Of a stretch of 25,629 nucleotides of DNA, positions 12,936 to 23,385 are shown in pieces. The stretch is from Baffinella frigidus (lineage: Eukaryota; Cryptophyceae; Cryptomonadales; Baffinellaceae), in contig MU646505.1 of the NCBI GenBank assembly GCA_026770585.1, positions 357,304 to 382,932 on the forward strand, given 5' to 3'. The notes below the pieces were generated by a model. It was not told where the DNA came from. It worked only from the letters and a program-made list of their open reading frames with translations, and searched no databases. The translations under genes and the position numbers were made by a program. Position 1 is the first letter of the stretch; each line of letters opens with the position of its first letter.

Positions 12936-14491
12936 ACCCTGAACCCTGAAACCCAAACCCTGAAACCTAAATCCTAAACCCCAAACCCTAAAACTTAAAC
13001 CCTAAAACCCAACCCCCAAACCCTAAACTGTGCAGTGGGCACACTCGGCGGGCAAAATGTCAAAGGAGATCTACAAGGCGGGGGACCAGCACCATCTCAA
13101 ATACGGCGAATTCAAACAGTATGCCCCCATCCAATATACCAACATCGACCTTTCTTTTTGACACCACCAGTCCATCTCAAATACGGCGAATTGAAGCAGT
13201 ACCCCCCCCGACCCGCGCCACGCCAACCTAGCTCTGCCTCACTCGAGTTGCCCGACTATTCTTAGGTTGACATGCTGGGTTTTCGGCCCAAATTCGTCGA
13301 CGTTGGAGCGGAACAGAGTTCTGGGCCACCAAACTATTGAGCCCAAACATACCGAGACAGAGCTACGACACCCGCCTTTCTTGAAACCAACATGCCAAGG
13401 AGTGCACCGCGAGCGAAGCCTTTTGGCATTAGACTCTCGGGGTTTTCTGAAGCGTCTCGTATGAGAGTGAAGCGTCTCGTATGAGAGTGGTGTTCATATG
13501 TAGTATGTCCAGCCGCAATAACTCCATCCGAAATAACGCACGTTTCACGCGATGTAGGTACAAGATGCCGGACGAGTGCTGGGCGCTGGAGTATGCGCGC
13601 GGGAACATTGTCTCGATGCTCCCCTTCGGCATGTTCGACACCATCTTCAGTCTCACCCCACACCCTGCACCCTGCACTCTGCATCCTACACCCGACACCC
13701 GACACCCTACACCCTACATTCTGAGGACCCGCGTGCCTTCCCTTGGGCACCCCTCTCTCACATCCGCACAAACGCCGCCAGAACTTGCTGTCTCTTGAGA
13801 AGCTTACAGAGAGAACCCCCGCGATTGTTTCCGGACCACAACCAACATGGCCGTGAATTTCCTCTGGAGGAGGCCTTGCCTGACAAGGACCAAACCGCCC
13901 TGTTGCAGCCGTGTGGCTGCCCACGGGCCCGCCTCTGCATCTCATCCCGACCCGGGGGGTTCAGGAACGTCACTCTTTCCAGGAGAGAGACCTTTATTTC
14001 TACCAACACGGCCGGCATGTCTGCACCCCCACCGAGGCTGTGTCTGAGCCTCGCACCCGAACAAAACACAGGCACGCTGGACTTCTACACGTTCTACCAG
14101 ACGGTCATCGTCTCCGCCCACGAGATGCTCAGTCTGACCCCCTCCCGCATGCTTCACTAACATCCCTTAAGTTCCGGGGGGTCATAGTTGCCCCCCAGCA
14201 GGTCACAACTCCCCACCTGTAGGTAGAGCATAAGAGGCTACTCGCCACTTCAGGGATAGGGCCACCCGGCAACCCCCCCTTTCTCTCCTTGTCTCTGTGT
14301 GGTGGCGGCACGCATGCAACCCGTATCAGTTTCTTGCCTCCATATGCAACCTCGGGTGGGTGCACGGAGCACCCCCGGCCTCTCGGGCCTTGCCGTGCCT
14401 TGACCCCACGGTGCCCGAAACCCGAAAGCCTCAAGGCTAACCACGGTACCGCTCCTCTCTGGCAGACAACCTTCTCCAGGGCAAGATCTGA
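10784..14491 (+). CDS. ERG2: Sterol C8 (delta8-delta7) isomerase, ERG2 / sigma-1 receptor family
   Basis: Moves the sterol ring double bond from C8 to C7 in the endoplasmic reticulum membrane during sterol synthesis. Seven exons: 10784-10951, 11125-11220, 12220-12336, 13036-13118, 13558-13649, 14072-14131, 14466-14491; 213 residues, close to the fungal enzyme length. Intron phases 0,0,0,2,1,1 all join in frame. Residues 5-25 form the N-terminal membrane anchor; then GHGNSTAIV, WMFNNAGGAMG (about 76-85), EYVIIFGTAVGTEG (96-109), GRFMADDWFTI (112-122), GDQHHLKYGEFKQY, WALEYARG (163-170), MLPFGMFDTIFSTLDF and the family's terminal NLLQGKI. Asp118 and Glu166 occupy the places of the two acidic residues (Asp126, Glu172) that line the ligand site in sigma-1 receptor. 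The last exon codes only nine residues and was found because it restores the family C-terminus; skipping that splice would end the protein at 14160. The start at 10784 is chosen because the anchor begins there. Confidence 0.95.
11975..12046. repeat. Short telomere-like array in ERG2 intron 2
   Basis: CCTAAACCCTAAACCCCAAA units, sense strand C-rich, in the long intron 11221-12219. The rest of that intron shows no exon-like frame. Confidence 0.8.
12360..12535. repeat. (CTCTGT)n microsatellite in ERG2 intron 3
   Basis: About 175 bases of CTCTGT/CTGTCT units directly downstream of the exon ending at 12336. Pyrimidine-rich on the sense strand. The long reverse-strand Arg/Glu/Gln-rich frames across it are repeat artefacts. 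Confidence 0.92.
12764..13028. repeat. Telomere-like array in ERG2 intron 3 with internal duplication
   Basis: CCCTAAA, CCCTCAA and CACCCTG units reaching to seven bases before the acceptor at 13033. A block of about 70 bases (CACCCTGCACCCTAACACC, CCCCAAACCCTCAACCC...) appears twice in tandem, so the array itself was recently duplicated. Confidence 0.88.
13161..13203 (+). pseudogene. Exon echo: copy of the ERG2 exon-4 end
   Basis: Bases 13171-13200 match the real exon end 13091-13120 at an offset of exactly 80, with 27 of 30 identical. It keeps the HLKYGE-KQ coding sense (one Phe to Leu change, the other differences silent or outside) and a GTAC where the donor GTAT stood. It is preceded by CTTTCTTTTTGACACCACCAG, a good acceptor, so it could be recognised as a 28-base exon; inclusion would break the frame. 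Confidence 0.8.
13657..13722. repeat. CACCCTGCA / CACCCGA repeat in ERG2 intron 5
   Basis: Degenerate 7-mer array beginning eight bases after the donor at 13650. Same sense polarity as the other arrays in plus-strand genes. Confidence 0.8.
14164..14250. mobile_element. Small MITE-like element, copy B (ERG2 last intron)
   Basis: Shares with 14645-14737, in the same order and spacing, CCCTTAAGT, CAGCAGGTC and GGCTACTCGCCACTT. It ends in a sequence whose complement starts AAGTGGCGAGTAG, like the left end of the sister copy. About 87 bases, no coding capacity. Lies within ERG2 intron 14132-14465. Confidence 0.6.
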
Positions 14492-14558
14492 GCTGCGGGA
14501 GTGCAGCTTTACACTACGTGCACAGGGGTACCTCACTCATAAGAAAGCGTCACCCCCT

Positions 14559-14582
14559 AGGACCCTACAGTAGGCCTATGCC
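14559..14582. repeat. Dispersed word AGGACCCTACAGTAGGC, copy 1
   Basis: AGGACCCTACAGTAGGC is shared with 17420-17443 (CEP290 intron), with one or two differences over 24 bases. Probably part of an undescribed repeat family. Confidence 0.55.
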
Positions 14583-14644
14583 TAGGGCCTTATGTCGGGA
14601 GTACACTACATGTATTCGACAGGGGATGCGAGGTCATGTCTTCT

Positions 14645-14737
14645 CCCTTAAGTGGCAAGCGGGACATATCTGATCCGCAGCAGGTCGTAGCCCCCGAGAT
14701 AGGCCTACGTAGCAGTGCACTGGGCTACTCGCCACTT
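14645..14737. mobile_element. Small MITE-like element, copy A (intergenic)
   Basis: Ends CCCTTAAGTGGC and GCCACTTGGGG form short terminal inverted repeats (AAGTGGC core). Same layout as the copy at 14164. A third terminus, CCCTTAAGTGGCCAGTAGG, is at 5222. Confidence 0.6.
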
Positions 14738-15123
14738 GGGGGGATGTGGGATGTCGAGAGTCTATGGGATGCGAGGCCATGTCCGATGAGGTGGGTCAGT
14801 TATCTTGGGAATCAATAAATCCCAAAGGACCTAACGGATCCGTGCTGCCACCCACCGTCCAGCCAGCCCGAGCATTAGCCTAACCCCTAAACGAGCGCAC
14901 TACGTTGTGAACACGCGGGCAAAACTCGGGGGCTAGATGCCCCCGCCGGTGGTGCTGTCGGCACCTCACGGATAAAATGGCAAGGTGCCGGCCGGCACAC
15001 GTGCACACCCGGGCAAGTTTGCGTGATCTTTACTGATCGTTAATAAAAGAGTGCAGCACGGCACCCGCCGCGGCACGTATTATGATACCAGGTGGTATGG
15101 CAGAGCAACCACGCCCTGGCGCC

Positions 15124-15126
<3 letters not shown>
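14738..15126. other. Convergent intergenic region between ERG2 and CEP290
   Basis: No gene. Holds an AATAAA at 14813 and a short inverted pair CGGCACCT / AGGTGCCG at about 14959-14991. The plus-strand ERG2 gene and minus-strand CEP290 gene both end toward it. Confidence 0.5.

Positions 15127-15218
<92 letters not shown>
15127..15218. repeat. Poly-C run of about 92 bases next to an assembly gap
   Basis: Uninterrupted cytosines from 15127 to the run of N. All poly-Pro and poly-Gly frames here are artefacts of this tract. Its true length is unknown because the assembly breaks in it. Confidence 0.95.
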
Positions 15219-15228
15219 NNNNNNNNNN
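15219..15228. other. Assembly gap (10 N)
   Basis: Ten N; a conventional length, so the missing sequence may be longer. It falls 190 bases downstream of the CEP290 stop codon and does not interrupt a gene I can see. Confidence 0.99.
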
Positions 15229-15417
15229 CCCGCGAGCACGAGCACGACTCCCAGCCGCGCCCACCTGCCTTCTCTCTCGCACACGAGAGACGTTTCTGTG
15301 TTGGCAGCCCCAGGTGCAGAGAGCCGGGTCTGCGGGCGGGTGCGGCGGGGAGCGCACGCGCGCGCGAGAGGCAGGATGGCGGTGAGTGTGGAGGATGGTG
15401 TGAGTGAACAGTGGTGC

Positions 15418-18400
15418 TTAGCGGCGGACGGTTCGGCGTGGTGCGGCAGCAGACTGGGGCGTGAACTCGAATCCGTACTTGGAGGAGAGGTGCGAGAGCA
15501 GCGCTTCGTACCGGTCCACTAGCTTCACCTGGTGTGCGGTTTTAGGGTTTAGGGTTTAGGGTTTAGGGTTTAGGGTTTAGGGTTTAGGGTATAGAGTTTA
15601 GGGTTTAGGGTTCAGGGTTTAGGGTTTGGGGTTTGGAGTTTCTGGGTTCGTTTCCAAATGTCGATTTGTACCCGGGAGGTGCCCTGGTCGGGCAACCTTT
15701 TCATACAGATCGACCGTTGGAAACAATCTCGGAAAGTTCACTTCTGGTGTTTGGGGTTGGGGGTGTGACCATCTCAGTGTGGTTGTACGTGGGGGTTTGG
15801 ATTTGGATTTGGGTTTGTGTTTGTGTTTGTGTTTGTGTTTGTGTTTGGGTTTGGGTTTGTGTTTGGGTTTGGGTTTGGGTTTGGGTTTGGGTTTGGATTT
15901 AGGGTTGTGATGTTGTACTTACGGGTTTGCGGCTTTGAGTTTGGGGTTTGGGTTTGGGTTTTTGGGTTTCGGATTTTGGGGTTTTGGGTTCTGTGTTTGG
16001 GGTGAGGGGTGAGACCATCTCGTTGTGGTTGTACTTGAGGTCCTCGATGTCGTCCCAGAATGCCGGATCAAACGAGTTCAACTCTGCCTTCAGCTCGTCG
16101 TTCTCCTCTGCAATTCGGGGGGGGGGGGCGTTAGGGTCTAGGGCTTTAGGGTTTTGGATTTAAGGGTGTATGGTTTAGGGTGTCGGGCTTAGGATCGAAC
16201 GAGATAAGCTCTGCCTTCAGCTCGTCGTTCTCCTCTGTGCGTGGGTTTAGGGTTTACGGTTGATATTTTCAGGGGTTTGGGTTTAGAGGAGAGATGGTGG
16301 GGTCATGATTTTCGTATGCGGTTGAGGGTGTAGGGCTTAGCTCTGCCTTCAGCTCGATGTTCTCCTCTGCAATTGTGTGTGGGGGGGGGGTTCATCGTTT
16401 GCGTGTGAGTCTTCTCTTTTGACGGTGGGGGGTGCACCCTCCGCTTCTCCGCTTCCCCGCGGGGGGGGGGATGCCAATGAGGCAGCCATGCCGGAACACA
16501 CAAACGTCTCTCCAACCGCGACCAGCTCCACGCGTGTTGAGCGTGTTCCGCCGAGGCCATCGCATGCATCAAAAAAGAGGTCAGCCTGGCAGCGCGCGCA
16601 CCTTGCAACTCGCGCAGCCTCCTCGCCATGTCCCCCGCCTCGGCCGAGTCCTGCCCCCTCGAGCGCGCCCCCCCTGCCGCGGCACCCCCCCCTCCCACGG
16701 GCATCCGCCGCACTTCCTCTGCGAGCTTTGACTGCGCCTCGTCCCCTCGTTTCTCCGCCTGCTTTCAGGTTTGGGGTTTGGGGCTTGGGGTTTGGGGTTT
16801 GGGGTTTGGGGTTTGGGGTTTGGGGTGTAGGGTTCAAGGTTGAGGACCCTCGAGGCGCGCGTGAGTATCAAAGTCAGGCAAGGCTCAGCGCGTCTGGTCC
16901 GCCTGGGGGTAGTTTACCCGAAAAAACGCGGCCCAGGCGCCCTGAGAGATTCAAGGTACTGACGACACCAGAAGGTGGGGGCGTGGTCAAGGGTGGACAT
17001 CCTAATTCCGGCATCAATATGATCCCGACATTCCGTAGGGTGCTACGGTAGGCAATACAGTATGGTTCTTCGGAACGCCGAAATTAGGGCAACGACGGAA
17101 TTCGGGTGTGCACCCTGACTGAAGACACGCTCAGTTGGGGGGTTGGGTGGCAACCTGGCGGAGAGCCCACTTGTTATCCTCAGCCTCCTTCTCAGCCGAG
17201 ACCTTATCGCGCTCCGCCGCCTTGAGTCGCACCCGCAGCGCATCTGCCTCCTCAGCCACCTGGTGTTGAGAAGTCAGTCAGTCAAGACTGCTTTACAAAC
17301 AGGGCCGGCGGGTGCCCCGCGACAGCGCTTCCTGTCGCCCACCAGCCAGCGCGTGTAAAGCTGTCAGCCTAGAGCACAGGGACAGGCGTGTACAGGGACA
17401 CACGAAAACACCCCCCCCAAGGACCCTACAGTAGGCCGATGCCGGATGCCCCGCGCCACCGCTTCCGCTTCCGCTGTCTCGGAAGCGAGTCTCGCTGCTC
17501 TGTCCCGCACGCGACGCCACCCAACGCCGCCAAGGTGGACCAACCACTTCTCCACCACACACGAACCCCCGCGCCTCCCTCCAAAATTCGGGCGGCCTGG
17601 CTTGTTCGTGGCTTTTCGGTGTCACGAGAGTTGACTGATGATGCCAGGGCGGCCTGTGCTCCATCCGCAATCAACACACTCTATCTCTCGTGTGCGCACC
17701 TCCAGAGCCTACAGCTGTACAGTACAGTTAGTGGCACAGTTGACGAGGTGCACAGTTCGTTGTAGAGGGCAGCGTGTAGGGGCGCACCTCACGGACGCGG
17801 TCAGACACGAAACCGTCGCCCCCCGCAGAGTCGCGCGCAGCAGCCAGCTCCGACTCCAGGCGGTTCACCCGCCTGTCTCGCTCCGTCACCGTGTCCGCCA
17901 ACTGCGACCGCCCCACACAGTATTTAGCGTTTAGCGCTCATTGGATTGTAGGATGACCCGAAGCTGAAGGGGGCGGGGGTTTGTGGGTTATGGGTTAGGG
18001 TTTAGCGGACGCGATCAGGCGGGTACCGCACGCGGACAAACCCTGCGAGGGTTTCAAAAGGCTATGCGGAGAAGACCGAAGGCACGCGCGGTTTCGAGCT
18101 TGAGTTCGAGCTCGCTAACCCTAACCCCTCTCCCCAACCCCTCACGGAACAGCACACTAAGCATAACCCCTCACACCAACAGCAACCCCGCACACGAAGC
18201 GCAACCCCGCTCAGTAGGACCTGGTTGGCGCGCTCAGTCTCGAGCTTGAGTTATCGCTGCTTTACAAAAAGGGCCGCGCGCTCCGACAGGTGCAGAACAA
18301 GGGCAAGGTGGACGAGCGGCTAAAACGACTTTGAGGAGCACGACAGTAACCCTAACCCCTGACATGCTGCACGCGCAGTCCCGCACAGACGTGGTTGGCG

Positions 18401-21400
18401 CGTTGGATCTCGAGCTTGATATCGCGCTCGCCAACCCTAACCCTAACCCCTCACAGTAACCGCAACCCCTCGCACGAAGCGTAACGCACCCTACCCTGTA
18501 CAGACCTGGTTGGCGCGTTCGGTCTCGAGCTTCAGTTCGCGTTCTCTTGCGCGCAGCTTCTCGTCCACCTTGCCCTTCTTCTCCACCTGCCGGAAACGGT
18601 GCAGGGTTTAGGTTTCACTGTGTTGTAAAGCAGCTGATGCAAAAGCAGCTGACGCAGGGAGCTGCTTGCCGACGCGTGTAAAGCAGCGTCTTGCGCGAGG
18701 CTCGTCATGCAGAAATGGGATCTAGTGCGGGGGCGCGAGCGTGGGGTGTCGCAGTTGGGGGGGCAGTGTCTAGCTCTGCCTGGGTAACACCGCACTTGCC
18801 GTAAAACACATTCACAGCAGAATATCCAGCAAAAAAGTGCAACTGAAATTGTTTTGCGGCGAGCCTAGTTTCACTGAGGCAGAGCGAGAGCGTCGGGAGG
18901 AGCGGGACCGCTGGAGGCGCTTGACTTGGGGAGGGAGGGACCTGGTCGCGCATGGAGGAGAGTTTGTCGTTGAGGGCGACAAGCTCGCGGTCGCGGTCGG
19001 CGAGAGCGCTCTTCAGCGTCTTGTTCTCGCGCACCATGTCCATGTACTTCTGGTTCGTCGTGCTCTGCGAACCAAAATGTTAACTTTTAAACTCAACTCT
19101 GCAAACAACCGCAGCTGTTGACCAACCCCCTCTGCGAACGAACAAAACTGTTGACTGGCCCGCAGCTGTTGACTTGACTGCTGCAAACAAAAGAACGGAT
19201 TGGTCAAGGGGGGCTTGATCGTGGATAGTTGAGGCTCAAAACCGTAGGTTCGTGGATGGTGGGGACTCGTAACCTGGGCGCGGAGGGCCTCGTTTTCTTT
19301 GTGGAGCTTCTCCATGGCGATTTTGGTGTTTCGCACGAACCTCTCCATCTCCTCCTCCTGTTTAGGGTTTAGGGTTGAGGGTTTAGGGTTTAGGGTTTAG
19401 GGTTTAGGGTTTGGGGTTTAGAGTTTAGGGTTTAGGGTTCAGGGTTCAGTGTTCAGTTGGGGGATTCATTATAAAGCAGCTGGCTCCCACGTAGCGGTGG
19501 TTTCATTGTAAAGCGACTGGCGTAGAAGACGAAGAAGAAGAAGACGGAAGGGTACCTCCTTGGCCTTCTTCTTGCCACCAGCGCCAACATCGCCCGCGGC
19601 GCCGACAGCCAGCGGAAGCGACTCCAACTCCCGCACCCGCCGCTGCCACCTGCCCCCAGGGACGCACACACAGTCTGTGGTAAGTAATCAATGGTAATCA
19701 ATTGATCAGTGATTTAGGAACAGTAATTGATTTGCGAATAGCAATGATTAATCAGTACACCAGGCCACGAACAAGAATCAGCACGCGCCCGCTATTTACG
19801 AATGTTGACTGGCCCGGGCAGGGCTTGCCTGCCTTCCCCCCAAATAAACTGAGCCAGAGCTAGAGGGACGGGGCGCGGTACCGAATGAGCCGCAGCTCGG
19901 AATGTTCCGAGTCGAACCGCAGCCTGACCACCTGCCGCGAGAGAAAGAGCGTCTCACCCTTCAGAGAAGAACCTTTCATCCTGTAAAGCGGCACCCTCTG
20001 GCCGCGACTAGAGAGCACAGACCACACACAAACCCTGGATGCGTGTTCAAGGTGTTCAAGGGTATCGCGCGCTCGCGAAACCCGACACCCCTCTCGCCTG
20101 ACTCAGTCGAGAGATCGAGTCAACGTACAACGTCTCTATTCCCACTTCCTGCACCCTGAACCCCCAACACGTAAACCCTAGCGCGTCAAGGTAGGAGATC
20201 GGACCTGGTTGTGAGAAGCGAGGAGGTCTGCCTCGAGAGCCTCCTCCTTGCCCCGCAGCCGCGTCACCTGTTCAAACATACTTTTTGAGGGTTTCGGGTT
20301 TCGGGTTTCGGGTTTCGGGTGCAGGGATTAGGGTGCTAGGTTTTCGGGTTTCGGGTTTCGGGTTCCGTGTTCCGTGTTCCGTGTTCAGGGGCATCGGGTC
20401 ATCGGACCATTCGGTTGAGTGTTTAGTGTTTAGTGTTTAGTGGTTAGGGTGATGTGGGCATCGTGGGATCGGGAGCGCGGGCGGACCTCCCCTTCGAGGC
20501 GGCGGATCTCCTTCTGCCTGAGATCAGCCAACGCAGCCTCGCCCTCGCCCTCTGCCGCGCGAGCATGCTCGTCCGCTCGGTCCTTGTCGTCCCGCGCCTC
20601 CTTCACCTTTCGCTCCTGCTGGGATACCTGGTTTGGGATGTGGAGTTTAGGGACCTGGCGTGTGGGGGGTTCAGGGTTGGGGGGTAAGGGTGTAGGGTTC
20701 AGGGGTGTGGGGTGAGAGTTTGGAAGGGGGGAGGAGGGTGAGATGCGACTCCGTGAGACTTTGTTGCTGCTGTGATTCCTCGTGTGTGGGGTGCGGGGGG
20801 GATTTTTCGGAATCGGGGTTCGGGCTCGTATCGGATCCGGGGTTGGGTTCCGGGTTGTCGGATTCGAGTTTTCGGTTCCAGGTTTTCGGGTCCGGGATTT
20901 CTGGGAGGGTGGAGCACCTTCTGGCGGAGTTCGCTGGCCGTCTGCCGCGCCTCGACTTCCAGCTGCAAGGGTTTCGGCCAGGGTGCAGTGTTAGGGTTTA
21001 GGGTTTAGGGTTTAGGCTTGAGGGGTGGGGTTGAACGTGAGGGTTTAGGGTATAGGGTTTAGGGTTTGGGGTTTAGGGTTTAGGGTTTAGAGTTTAGGGT
21101 GTAGGGTGTAGGGTGTAGGGTGTAGAGTGTAGGGTGTAGGGTGTAGGGTTCAGGATACGCACCTTTCAGGAATCCGGCAACAAACAAAGAGGGCACACGC
21201 GCGCTTTCCACAGCTGCCGACACCCCAAACCCCCAACCCTGGCTGCCCACACCCCAAAACCTGGCTGGCTACACCCCCCACCCCACCCCAAGGCTGCCTA
21301 CACCATAAACCCTACACCGCAAACCCCTGCTGCCTGCACCTCAACCCCTGCGCGGCACACCTAAACCCCAACCCATACTCCCCACACGCTTTGCCCTGAA

Positions 21401-23350
21401 CCTGGTGATGTAGCTTCTCGTTATCCTTCTCGAGGGCAACACTGGCTTCATACACCATACACCCCAAACCATCAACCCTCAACGCCAACCCTCAATCCTC
21501 AACCATGAATGCATGAAGCCTGCACCCTGCACCCTGCACCCCTGCAACCTGGTGGTGGAGCTTCTCGTTATCCTCCTCGAGAGCCTTGACTCTGCCCTCC
21601 GCGTCCCGCACCCGTGTCAGCACCTCCTCCGAATCCAGCTGCCCCCCTGCCCCGCGTGCGTGCGCCTGCATCCAACTTCAGCCTTCAGTCTTTCGGGTGT
21701 GGGGTGTGGGGTCGTCTCATGGCATGGGGTACAGGGTTTGGGGGTTCGGTTTGAGTTTTTTTTGAGTTTTGAGTTTGGGGTTTGAGGTTTGGGGTTTGGG
21801 GTGAAGGGTTTGGGTTTTGAGGTGTGGGGTGCGGGTTTTGGGGTTGAGGGTTGGGGTCTCTTGTTTCAAGTTAAGCGTGTGAACGGTTCAGGGTTTCGGG
21901 TTTCGGGTGGGGGGTGGCGGGGTTTGGGTTTATGGTGTGGGGGTTTGGGTTTCGGGTTTCGGGTTTCGGGTGTGGGGATTCGGACCTTGAGGTTCTTCTT
22001 ATCTTCTTGGAGGATCTCGATGTGCTGCCGCAGCTTGTCTGCCTCCCGCTCCGCCTGTGCGCAGGTTCAGGATTCATGATGTTGTTGTGTTCGTTTACTG
22101 TTTATTGTATCTTGTATAATGTTTAGGGTCTAGGTTTAGGATCACCTGAGAGACACTTTGCTGGAGCAATTCCGCAAGAGCGAGTGTGTCAAATACAGGA
22201 GAAGGGAGGGCGGTCCCACCTTCTCCTTATCACTCCCAGCGCGCTTCTCAAGAGCCTCCATCTCCTTCCGATGCTCTCTCAGCTTCGTCGTCAGCCGCTC
22301 CACCTGCTCAGGCAGCCACAGCGTGTTTAGGGTTGCAGGGTTTAGGGTTTGAGGGGTGTGGGGTGTAGGGTTCGAGTGTGTAGGGTCTCTCTCTCTCTCT
22401 CTCTCTCGCACACACACACACACACCTTGCCCTCCAGACGCTTCTCCGCCTCCCATCTCCGCGTGGCCTCCTCCCGCCCGTCCCCGCCCTCCCGACCGGG
22501 CGCCACCTCGATCCCCCGCCGCGCCACAGCCACCTTGCTTCCTTCCACAGCCACCTTGCTCCCCTCCACCTTGCTCTTGCTCTCGGCCTCCTTCATCCTG
22601 CCGGTGTGTCGCGGCCTCAGATCCGGGGTTCGGGTTCGGGTTATCGGGGTTTCGGGTCCGGGGTCTCAGGCGGCGTCCGTGCGAGCAGGGGTTAGGGGGC
22701 ACAGCGCTGGGCTTGTCTGCGCGTGTCCGTGTGTGTGTGTCTGTGGTTAGGGGAGTGGAGAGGGTGTGTGGAGAGGGTGTGTGGAGAGGGTGTGTGGAGA
22801 GGGTGTGTGGAGAGGGTGTGTGGAGAGGGTGTGTGGGGGAAAGACCGCTTCTCGAGCTCGGAGAGGCGGCGGGAGCTCTCGGTAGCAGCCTCCTCGGACT
22901 TCTTGAGCTCCTCCTGTGCCTTGCGCGTCGCCGCCTGCGCCTTCTTCACATCCTGTTTTCGCGTTCCGGGATTCAGCTTTCGGGACTCAGGTTTCCGGAT
23001 TCGGGTTTCGCGTGTCGGGTCTCGGGTTTCGGGATTCGGGTTTCGGGTTTCAGGTTTCGGATTTCAGGATTTCGGGATTCGGGTGTAGGGATTCGGGTGG
23101 ATTCCAGAGCAGCGGGGTTGAGGAGAAGGGGGGGCGTACGAGCGCGAGGCGACGCTCGGCCTCGATCTTCTTCTTCTCCAACTCCTCGAGCTTGGTCTGC
23201 AACTCCTCCTTGTCCTTGCCGAGGGCGGTTCGCGCGGCCCCGATCCGCTTCAGCTTCGCCTCCAGCTCCTCGATCTGCGGTTGGGGGTAGGGATCAGGGT
23301 TTGAGAGAGGAACGTACGCCAGAGGCAGCCGCAACTCAGCGAAACTGGCG

Positions 23351-23385
<35 letters not shown>

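Noticed and set aside
15030-15522. Poly-proline / poly-glycine open frames
   Set aside because: They translate only the poly-C run and its gap; no coding signal on either side.
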